Assembly (NCBI GenBank): GCA_023250585.1
Contig: JAHFAK010000017.1
Coordinates: forward strand, 1 to 17,890
DNA length: 17,890 nucleotides
Source: Deltaproteobacteria bacterium
GTDB lineage: Bacteria; Bdellovibrionota_F; JAHFAK01
Direction of reading: 5' to 3'
Shown piece after piece: positions 1 through 5,022 of this stretch. The notes beneath the pieces were generated by a model that was not told the origin of the DNA, did no database searches, and was given only the letters and a program-made list of their open reading frames with translations. Each line of letters starts with the position of its first letter. The first letter of the stretch is position 1. The position numbers and the translations under genes were made by a program.

Positions 1-797
1 TCGGTATTGAATTGATCTGGGTTTGCTACGAATGGGCAGTTGTCAGAAGTATCAACTTTTCCATCATTATCATCGTCTGAATCACATGCGTCTCCTTGTG
101 AATCTCCATCGTTATTTTTTTGATCTTTATTAGCAGTGAGAGGACAATTATCTTGGGTATCGATAATTGTATCATTATCATCATCATTATCGCATGCGTC
201 TCCCCCATCGTTAGTAGCATCAGTATTGAGTTGGTTGGAGTTGGAAGTTAATGGACAATTATCTTTTGAATCAGTAATGCCATCATTATCATCGTCACTG
301 TCACATATATCTCCTTGTCCGTCGTGATCTGTATCAAGCTGATTGCTATTTGAAAGCGAAGGACAATTATCTCCATCATCTATAACTCCATCAGCATCAC
401 TATCTGGCTCGCATGCATCTCCAATACCATCATGGTCAAAGTCATTTTGATTAGTATTGGATTTGTTTATACAATTATCGCAGACATTTCCGAAGCCATC
501 AGCGTCGCTATCTGCTTGGTCACTATTTGCATTTAAGGGACAATTATCATGATCATCAGAGAATCCATCACCGTCGGTATCATTTTCACATGAATCTCCA
601 ATACCATTTCCATCAGAATCTTTTTGATCACTATTTGATATCAAAGGACAGTTATCTGATGTATCGACTATAAGGTCATTATCATCATCGTCATCACATT
701 CATTACCAAATCCATCGTTATCGGTATCTGTCTGATTATTATTTGAAATTAAAAGACAGTTATCTGCAGAGTCATCTACGCCATCGTTATCGGTATC
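1..797 (-). repeat. Tandem thrombospondin type 3 repeat units
   Basis: At least eight DNC-containing units follow each other, starting with Asn/Asp at residues 75, 111, 147, 170, 206, 242, 279 and 315. The spacing is 36 or 37 residues (about 108 nt) except for one 23-residue step (147 to 170), where half of a unit is missing. This matches the known long and short forms of TSP3 motifs. The DNA repeats are diverged, so the conservation is at protein level. Confidence 0.85.
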
Positions 798-983
798 ATT
801 TTTTTGTATCTTGTCATTAGGTTCAGTAATTGATACTCCTTGTTGGCTTATTATAGTTCCAACAACACGTACTCCTTCAGGGGATTCAATAAAACTTTGA
901 AAAGATCCTTCGCTAGGATCGCTATTACAACGAAGAAGAATTAATAAGATAAGGAAAAATAGTGCCAATTTTAGATGATTCAT
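1..983 (-). CDS. Thrombospondin type 3 repeat lipoprotein, 5' part only
   Basis: The reading frame opens at ATG 983 and runs off the left edge of the window after 327 residues, so the C-terminus is missing. Residues 1-18 form a short charged N-terminus and a very hydrophobic stretch (LALFFLILLILLR) that ends at Cys19, which suggests an exported lipoprotein. The -1 residue before Cys is Arg rather than Gly/Ala/Ser, which is atypical for a lipobox. After a spacer of about 40 residues, from residue 63 onward come Asp/Asn-rich units of the form DxDxDGxxD-DNCP-NxxQ-DxDxDGxGDxCD. These are calcium-binding thrombospondin type 3 repeats, with paired cysteines (76/96, 112/132, 148/168 and so on). Such proteins are normally Ca2+-stiffened stalks on the cell surface or periplasmic linkers. 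The domain they carry lies outside the window. There is no Shine-Dalgarno sequence before the ATG; a possible sigma54 promoter lies immediately upstream. The function beyond calcium binding is unknown. Confidence 0.85.
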   Translation of the reverse strand, partial: MNHLKLALFFLILLILLRCNSDPSEGSFQSFIESPEGVRVVGTIISQQGVSITEPNDKIQKNDTDNDGVDDSADNCLLISNNNQTDTDNDGFGNECDDDDDNDLIVDTSDNCPLISNSDQKDSDGNGIGDSCENDTDGDGFSDDHDNCPLNANSDQADSDADGFGNVCDNCINKSNTNQNDFDHDGIGDACEPDSDADGVIDDGDNCPSLSNSNQLDTDHDGQGDICDSDDDNDGITDSKDNCPLTSNSNQLNTDATNDGGDACDNDDDNDTIIDTQDNCPLTANKDQKNNDGDSQGDACDSDDDNDGKVDTSDNCPFVANPDQFNT

Positions 984-996
984 AGCTTCTATATGG

Positions 997-1013
997 TGCA
1001 AATAATATGCCAG
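997..1013 (-). promoter_or_regulatory. Possible sigma54 (-24/-12) promoter of the TSP3 lipoprotein gene
   Basis: On the minus strand this reads CTGGCATATTATTTGCA. The GG and GC dinucleotides are exactly 10 nt apart, and YTGGCA and TTGCW match the sigma54 consensus; the CG after TGGCA is not conserved. The predicted start point is about 3 nt before the ATG at 983. No good sigma70 promoter was seen closer. A chance match in AT-rich DNA is possible. Confidence 0.38.
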
Positions 1014-1127
1014 ATATATAAAAATAAAGTATAATAATATTAATAACTTATATTTAGGCGCAGAAGGTAATCGGGGATCTTAACTACTTTTTACCAATAA
1101 GCTTGAAAAGTTTGCAGACAGAATTTT

Positions 1128-1796
1128 TTAAAGGAGATTTTTATATGCGATGGGGTCTTTTTTGTTGAGTTTTTCAAAGCCTGCTTTTCGTAACTTACAT
1201 GAGTCACATATTCCGCATGCAAGATTATCAATTGGAAAATAACATGAGGTTGTCTGACTATAATCGACTCTCCGTTCAAGGCCTTTTTGAATAATTTCAG
1301 ACTTCGTTAAATTAATAAGAGGAGTATGAATGACAAATGAAATTTCTTTAAGCACGCCTTTTTTGGTTCCTAAATTTATCGTTTTTTCCATGGCTTTTAT
1401 AAACTCCGGGCGACAATCCGGATAGCCACTATAATCAATTGCATTAACTCCAATAAAAATATCAGCGATATTTAATGTTTCAGCGATCGATGCAGCATAG
1501 GATAAAAAGAGAGTATTTCTGCCAGGAACATAAGTGTTAGGAATTGAAGTTTCATTCGGTTCATTGAAACTAGAGGTGAGAGATGAGCCGCCAATTTTAT
1601 CAAGCTCGAGATTTATGAAAATATGTTTTTCTACATTATAATTTTCAGCATTTTTTTTTGCATATTCGAGTTCTCGTATGTGTTTTTGACCATAACGAAA
1701 ACTTACAGCGGTGACCTTGAACCCTTGTTCAATAGCAAGAGCAAGACACGTTGTTGAATCGAGTCCGCCACTTAAAAGTATCAATGCTTTTTTCAT
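1128..1796 (-). CDS. queC: 7-cyano-7-deazaguanine synthase QueC
   Basis: QueC converts 7-carboxy-7-deazaguanine plus ammonia to preQ0 with ATP, in the cytoplasm, on the route to queuosine in tRNA. The 222-residue protein has the family's usual length. It shows the PP-loop ATP-binding motif SGGLDS (9-14), the VPGRN block (90-94), the DYSGYPDCRPEF block (121-132) and the C-terminal zinc site with Cys185, 194, 197 and 200. All key residues are present. The start is fixed by MKKALILLSGGLDS, although the Shine-Dalgarno sequence is poor. No other queuosine gene (queD, queE, queF) lies in the window. The gene is divergent from mazG, and the first long palindrome starts 20 nt upstream of its ATG. The downstream TSP3 gene is 144 nt away and probably has its own promoter. 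Confidence 0.95.
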   Translation of the reverse strand: MKKALILLSGGLDSTTCLALAIEQGFKVTAVSFRYGQKHIRELEYAKKNAENYNVEKHIFINLELDKIGGSSLTSSFNEPNETSIPNTYVPGRNTLFLSYAASIAETLNIADIFIGVNAIDYSGYPDCRPEFIKAMEKTINLGTKKGVLKEISFVIHTPLINLTKSEIIQKGLERRVDYSQTTSCYFPIDNLACGICDSCKLRKAGFEKLNKKDPIAYKNLL

Positions 1797-1815
1797 AAAG
1801 AGTATTTCTTTCTTA

Positions 1816-1932
1816 AGTCGAGCGTCTATGTTCTGCTTTTGTGTTTTCTATCGAGCGCGCTTTCCTGTTCTTAATAGTATTATGGAAGCGACGTCGATAG
1901 AAAACACAAAAGCAGAACATAGACGCTCGACT
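1816..1932. repeat. Long palindrome 1: 39-bp perfect arms around a conserved centre
   Basis: Bases 1816-1854 and 1894-1932 are perfect reverse complements over all 39 positions; the match stops sharply on both sides. They enclose a 39-nt centre (1855-1893) that is shared with the palindrome at 4129-4262, in inverted orientation. The inner ends of the arms read TATCGA / TCGATA at both loci; otherwise the arms have no similarity to those of palindrome 2. The element sits between the divergent genes queC and mazG, 20 nt from the queC start. There is no T-tract after the stem and the loop is long, so it is not an ordinary intrinsic terminator. Confidence 0.95.
1855..1893 (+). other. Conserved centre of palindrome 1
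   Basis: This reads GCGCGCTT, a short variable stretch (TCCT), then GTTCTTAATA, G, and TATTATGGAAGCGACG. The second copy (4176-4215, minus strand) has ACCCC in the variable stretch and C at the middle; the rest is the same. The centre is itself a nested imperfect palindrome: CGCTT pairs with AAGCG, and TAATA with TATTA around the middle base. I see no start codon with a useful frame and no matched -35/-10 pair. Confidence 0.85.
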
Positions 1933-1944
1933 CTCTTGGGTTAC

Positions 1945-1995
1945 AGCTTGACCATGGAATACAGAAATAATAGAGATGGATGTCTTGGTCAAGCT
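1945..1995. promoter_or_regulatory. 10-bp dyad upstream of mazG, with possible promoter
   Basis: AGCTTGACCA (1945-1954) and TGGTCAAGCT (1986-1995) are perfect reverse complements, 31 nt apart. The left half contains TTGACC, which could act as a -35 box with TAGAGA 17 nt later as a poor -10. A regulator binding both halves could control mazG. This is inference from the dyad alone. Confidence 0.4.
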
Positions 1996-2013
1996 TTGGA
2001 AGAAAGGAATAGT

Positions 2014-2793
2014 ATGAAAAAGAATTCATTTGATGAACTTATTGAATTAGTAAAAACACTTCGAGGAGAACATGGTTGTCCATGGGATAGAAAACAAACA
2101 CTCGAGAGTTTAAAAAAATATGTTATTGAAGAGGCTTATGAAGTGGTTGAGGCAATTTCACAAAAATCTTTTGATAATCTTAAAGAAGAACTCGGAGATC
2201 TTTTATTTCAGATAGTCTTTTTATCTCATATTGCGCATGAAGAGAAACAATTTACTATTATAGAAGTTATTGAGGCAATGATTGCTAAAATGAAATATCG
2301 TCATCCTCATGTATTCAAAGGTGAAAAAGTGGCAACAGCCGAAGAAGCTCTGGGTAAATGGAATGAAATGAAGATGAAAGAAAAAAAACGTCTTTTTGAG
2401 AGTATCCCGAAGAGCCTTCCAGCGTTAATAAAAGCATTTCGTATTTCTGAAAAAGCCGCAGCAGTTGGATTTGATTGGCAAAAAAATAAAGATGTACTCG
2501 AAAAACTCGATGAAGAACGGCGAGAGTTACAAGAAGCAATTGATGTAAATGATCAAAAGAAAATAGAAGAAGAAATAGGTGATATGCTTTTTGTTTTAGT
2601 CAATATCTCGCGAAAATTTCATCTCGATCCTGAAGAAGCGCTCAATCATATGAATAAAAAATTTATTCAGCGGTTTACCTACATGGAAGACCAAGCAGAA
2701 AAAGAGAATCTCAAAATTTCTGAATGTGCTATTACAAAACTGGAACAATACTGGAGCGATGCGAAAGATCATTTTAGTAAGATATTGAAATAA
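2014..2793 (+). CDS. mazG: Nucleoside triphosphate pyrophosphohydrolase MazG
   Basis: MazG hydrolyses (d)NTPs to monophosphate and pyrophosphate and helps remove non-canonical nucleotides. The protein has 259 residues, typical of the two-domain E. coli type. The N-terminal MazG domain shows LRGEHGCPWDRKQT (16-29), EEAYE (39-43), EELGD (58-62) and KMKYRHPHVF (92-101). The second domain shows the KLDEERRELQEA helix (164-175) and EEEIGDMLF (185-193), so both metal-binding sites appear intact. The start at 2014 is chosen because AAGGA lies 5 nt upstream and the family begins here. A longer open frame from 1711 reads through queC and the palindrome and is not credible. It is divergent from queC. 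A small ORF follows after 60 nt. Like RdgB at 3522-4118, it is a nucleotide-pool cleaning enzyme. Confidence 0.94.
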   Translation: MKKNSFDELIELVKTLRGEHGCPWDRKQTLESLKKYVIEEAYEVVEAISQKSFDNLKEELGDLLFQIVFLSHIAHEEKQFTIIEVIEAMIAKMKYRHPHVFKGEKVATAEEALGKWNEMKMKEKKRLFESIPKSLPALIKAFRISEKAAAVGFDWQKNKDVLEKLDEERRELQEAIDVNDQKKIEEEIGDMLFVLVNISRKFHLDPEEALNHMNKKFIQRFTYMEDQAEKENLKISECAITKLEQYWSDAKDHFSKILK

Positions 2794-2853
2794 TAGGTAT
2801 ATTTTTTTTTAATATTGGCATTGTGTTTGCATCTTTTATCTCATGAGGGCTTT

Positions 2854-3006
2854 ATGAGTTTAAGAGATGCTGAAAAAATCATATTACAAGCAGGAGGATG
2901 GGAAAATATTCCACCGCTGCATCGAAAAATCATCGTCGAAGAATTAAGTCTGAAAGATTACAAGAGGATTAAGAATCGATACATTGTAAAGAAAAAAATC
3001 CGTTAG
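2854..3006 (+). CDS. Small hypothetical protein (50 aa)
   Basis: The 50-residue frame starts MSLRDAEKIILQAGGWENIP and ends in a very basic tail (RYIVKKKIR). I do not recognise the family. The start at 2854 has GAGGG 4 nt upstream; an in-frame TTG at 2815 would add 13 residues but has no better support. It lies 60 nt behind mazG on the same strand, so it could be co-transcribed, and its stop is only 5 nt from the stop of the convergent coiled-coil gene. It has no membrane segment or signal peptide. The high share of Lys/Arg and the helix-like pattern would suit a small nucleic-acid- or protein-binding helix bundle, but that is a guess. It could be non-coding. Confidence 0.5.
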   Translation: MSLRDAEKIILQAGGWENIPPLHRKIIVEELSLKDYKRIKNRYIVKKKIR

Positions 3007-3011
3007 ATAAT

Positions 3012-3476
3012 CTATTTGGAAGTCATCGATACGACCTGCATTTCTATTTTTGACACACGCTTTTCTAATACAATAAATTTTTGTAGATCAACCTGAGTTT
3101 TTAAAGATTCTTTTATTTCTTTAATATCAGTCTCAACGCTCACAAGCCTTTTGTCTATACTGCTGATTTTCTTCTCAAGTTCATCAATTCTTTTAATGAG
3201 GAGTTTTTGCCCAACTTCTAAAGCAGAAATTCTATCTAAAGTCTTAGTTTGGTTAATAGCTATAATGTCTACACTCTCTCTGAGATTTCCAAATTTACCT
3301 TCTAAACTTTCGAATTTACCTTCTAAACTTCCGAATTTTTCTTCTAAGCTTTCAAACTTTTCAAAAAGAAGCTTAGAATCGCTTTTTATGCCTTCGAGGA
3401 TTACTCCTACTTCGTGAGCAGTGAATGTGTCTTTATATTTTTCTTTGGTTGATGGTATCTTTTTTGTAGGTTTCAT
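3012..3476 (-). CDS. Coiled-coil protein of unknown function (154 aa)
   Basis: This soluble protein of 154 residues has no signal peptide or membrane segment. After a Lys-rich start, the region FTAHEVGVILEGIKSD (18-33) leads into a helix with exact seven-residue repeats (KFESLEE, KFGSLEG, KFESLEG, KFGNLRE; about 40-67). A longer heptad-rich coiled coil then runs almost to the end (SALEVGQKLLIKRIDELEKKISSIDKRL and following). Such proteins usually form parallel oligomers and act as scaffolds or partners of other proteins; no enzyme motif is seen. There is no Shine-Dalgarno sequence, but a good promoter places the transcript start at the ATG. It has its own promoter between rdgB and this gene, so it need not belong to the rsmD-rdgB cluster. 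It converges with the small ORF at 2854-3006. Confidence 0.75.
   Translation of the reverse strand: MKPTKKIPSTKEKYKDTFTAHEVGVILEGIKSDSKLLFEKFESLEEKFGSLEGKFESLEGKFGNLRESVDIIAINQTKTLDRISALEVGQKLLIKRIDELEKKISSIDKRLVSVETDIKEIKESLKTQVDLQKFIVLEKRVSKIEMQVVSMTSK
3288..3350 (-). repeat. 21-nt tandem repeat encoding coiled-coil heptads
   Basis: Three 21-nt units (3288-3308, 3309-3329, 3330-3350) differ at only a few positions, and a decayed fourth follows at 3351-3362. Each encodes one seven-residue coiled-coil turn, so the number of heptads could change by slippage without a frameshift. Confidence 0.75.
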
Positions 3477-3483
3477 AGGGGGT

Positions 3484-3511
3484 ATGATAGCAATAATGTC
3501 TAGGTCGTCAA
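3484..3511 (-). promoter_or_regulatory. Promoter of the coiled-coil gene, leaderless arrangement
   Basis: On the minus strand TTGACG (3511-3506) is followed after 16 nt by TATCAT (3489-3484), and then after 7 nt by the ATG at 3476. Transcription would begin at or within a base or two of the start codon. The region between contains only ACCCCCT, so there is no ribosome binding site. Confidence 0.6.
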
Positions 3512-3521
3512 GGAATATACG

Positions 3522-4118
3522 TTATGGCATTGATTTGATAAGAAATTCTCGAAATTTTTTTATTGCTTGAGCTCTATGGCTTATATGATTTTTTTCTTCT
3601 AATGATAGTTCTCCCATATTTTTTTGCAGCGATGGAAGATAAAAAATAGGGTCATAGCCAAAACCATTGTGGCCTTTGGGTTGAAAATCAATACGCCCGT
3701 CGCAGATTCCTTCAAATGTAGTCATTTTTTTCTTTTCATCAATATAGACGATAACTGAAACAAATCGTGCAGTTCGCTTTTCTTGTGGAACATCTTTAAG
3801 CTCTTCAAGGAGCATAACAATTTTCTCTTTAAACGGTAAATTTTTCCCACCGTATCGTGATGAATAAATTCCGGGTCGTCCGCCTAATGCATCAACTACT
3901 AAACCTGAATCATCAGCGAATGTAGGTAAACCAAATGTTTCATAATAAGCTTGTGCCTTTATCTGGGCATTCTCTTCAAACGTTTTTCCCGTTTCTTCTA
4001 CGTCTAGTTTTTTTGAAAATGAGTCAGTTGAAATAATAGATAGTGAAGGAAGACAGAGAAGGGGTAAGACCTCGTCTAATTTTCCTCGATTCTCCGTCGC
4101 AAACAGAATTTTTTTCAT
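3522..4118 (-). CDS. rdgB: dITP/XTP pyrophosphatase RdgB (HAM1/Ham1p family)
   Basis: This enzyme hydrolyses dITP, XTP and related deaminated purine triphosphates to monophosphates and pyrophosphate, keeping them out of DNA and RNA. The 198 residues match the family length. Motifs are TENRGK (8-13), ETGKTFEENAQIKA (42-55), FADDSGL with the catalytic Asp69-Asp70, GRPGIYSSRY (80-89), FGYDPIF (153-159) and the terminal SHR (180-182); all key residues are present. The start at 4118 has GAGGGA 7 nt upstream. The rph-rdgB pair is a widespread bacterial neighbourhood. Here the two are separated by 154 nt filled by a long palindrome, whose outer end overlaps the first bases of this gene's Shine-Dalgarno sequence. 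That could lower or tune translation from the operon transcript. Confidence 0.95.
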   Translation of the reverse strand: MKKILFATENRGKLDEVLPLLCLPSLSIISTDSFSKKLDVEETGKTFEENAQIKAQAYYETFGLPTFADDSGLVVDALGGRPGIYSSRYGGKNLPFKEKIVMLLEELKDVPQEKRTARFVSVIVYIDEKKKMTTFEGICDGRIDFQPKGHNGFGYDPIFYLPSLQKNMGELSLEEKNHISHRAQAIKKFREFLIKSMP

Positions 4119-4128
4119 AGAGTAATCC

Positions 4129-4262
4129 CTCAGTTATAAGGGTGAAGGTAAGTTCTCAAAAAGTATGTATATCGACGTCGCTTCCATAATAGTATTAAGA
4201 ACGGGGTAAGCGCGCTCGATATACATACTTTTTGAGAACTTACCTTCACCCTTATAACTGAG
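4129..4262. repeat. Long palindrome 2: 47-bp perfect arms around a conserved centre
   Basis: Bases 4129-4175 and 4216-4262 are perfect reverse complements over 47 positions, and enclose a 40-nt centre (4176-4215) homologous to that of palindrome 1 but inverted. The arms end inside in TATCGA / TCGATA as at the first locus, and differ otherwise. The element fills the gap between rph and rdgB almost exactly: 10 nt separate it from the last base of the rph stop codon, and 10 nt from the rdgB ATG. In the operon RNA it would be a 47-bp duplex, a plausible RNase III substrate. It has no T-tract. Confidence 0.95.
4176..4215 (-). other. Conserved centre of palindrome 2
   Basis: On the minus strand it reads GCGCGCTT, ACCCC, GTTCTTAATA, C, TATTATGGAAGCGACG. 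It differs from the centre at 1855-1893 by one inserted base, a few substitutions in the variable stretch, and C for G at the middle of TAATA-TATTA. Because the middle is symmetrical, the 11 bp TAATAGTATTA read the same on the plus strand at both loci while everything around them is inverted. Confidence 0.85.
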
Positions 4263-4272
4263 CTGTTTTACT

Positions 4273-5013
4273 TCATAGAGTCGTTAACTCAGGAACAAAT
4301 GTGTGAATAACTTCCTTTTGTAAGGCAAGAATTTCAGTAATTCCAGCTTTACCCAGTTCAAGCATTTCGAGAAACATATCTTTTGAAAATCCTTTTTTTT
4401 CGCCGGTTCCCTGGATTTCAATAAATTCACCATTACTCATCATAACAATATTCATATCAACATCGCAGGAAAAATCCTCTTCGTAGTTTAAATCAAGAAG
4501 CATCTGATTTTCTTTAATGCCTAAACTAACTGCTGTAACGTAATGTATGAGAGGAATCTTTTTAATATCTCCATTATTTTTGAGTTTCTTCAAAGCAAGA
4601 ACCATGGCGACAAAGCTGCCTGTAATGGCTGCAGTGCGAGTACCGCCGTCGGCTTGTATGACATCACAGTCGATCCATAATGTTCGTTCTCCGATTTGTT
4701 TGAGATCAACGACCGTACGTAATGATCGACCGATGAGTCGCTGAATTTCATGAGTTCGACCAGTAACTTTGCCTGTTGAAGCTTCTCTTTTTGTTCGATC
4801 AGTCGTTGAACCGGGAAGCAGGCTATATTCCGCAGTAATCCAGCCCGCTCCTGAATTTACCAGAAACTGTGGTACTCTATTCTCGGCAAAACATGAACAA
4901 AGGACTTTGGTATTTCCATAACAGATTAATACTGATCCATGCGGATGCAAAAGATAATTTGGTTCAATCTTGATATCTCGCAGTTCGTTGTGTTGTCTTC
5001 CATCTGATCGCAT
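4273..5013 (-). CDS. rph: Ribonuclease PH
   Basis: RNase PH is a phosphate-dependent 3'-5' exoribonuclease that trims tRNA 3' ends and works as a hexamer ring. The protein is 246 residues, the usual length. Conserved blocks are MRSDGR at the start, GWITAEYSLLPGST (57-70), the RTHEIQRLIGRSLR block (86-99) with the phosphate-site Arg86, DCDVIQADGGTRTAAITG (115-132) with the phosphate-binding GTR (124-126), DLNYEEDFSCDVDMN (174-188) with metal-binding Asp178 and Asp184, and EIQGTGE (199-205). AAGGA lies 6 nt before the ATG. It starts 9 nt after the aminotransferase stop, which suggests co-transcription with rsmD and the aminotransferase. rdgB follows after palindrome 2. Confidence 0.96.
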   Translation of the reverse strand: MRSDGRQHNELRDIKIEPNYLLHPHGSVLICYGNTKVLCSCFAENRVPQFLVNSGAGWITAEYSLLPGSTTDRTKREASTGKVTGRTHEIQRLIGRSLRTVVDLKQIGERTLWIDCDVIQADGGTRTAAITGSFVAMVLALKKLKNNGDIKKIPLIHYVTAVSLGIKENQMLLDLNYEEDFSCDVDMNIVMMSNGEFIEIQGTGEKKGFSKDMFLEMLELGKAGITEILALQKEVIHTFVPELTTL

Positions 5014-5022
5014 ACTTTTCCT

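Noticed and set aside
1-800. CRISPR-like or satellite array suggested by regularly repeated ATCATTATC-type DNA
   Set aside because: The repeats are in frame and encode Asp/Asn-rich TSP3 units with regular cysteines; there are no spacers.
1855-1893. A sigma70 promoter inside the conserved centre (TATTAT as -10)
   Set aside because: No -35 box is found at a proper distance in either direction and at both loci; GCGCGC lies where it should be.
1711-2013. Long N-terminal extension of MazG
   Set aside because: It reads antisense through queC and through the palindrome; a good Shine-Dalgarno sequence and the family start are at 2014.
1816-4262. The palindromes as sequencing-adapter or read-chimera artefacts
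   Set aside because: The centre does not resemble any adapter I know, it differs between copies by natural-looking changes, and both elements sit cleanly between genes. Long-read confirmation would still be useful.
1816-4262. The palindromes as integron attC sites, dif/Xer sites or retron RNAs
   Set aside because: No GTTRRRY boxes, cassette genes, reverse transcriptase or recombinase gene are near, and the TTATG resemblance to dif is only a few bases.
4129-4262. Ordinary Rho-independent terminator between rph and rdgB
   Set aside because: There is no T-tract after the stem on either strand, and a 40-nt loop with a 47-bp stem is unlike intrinsic terminators.
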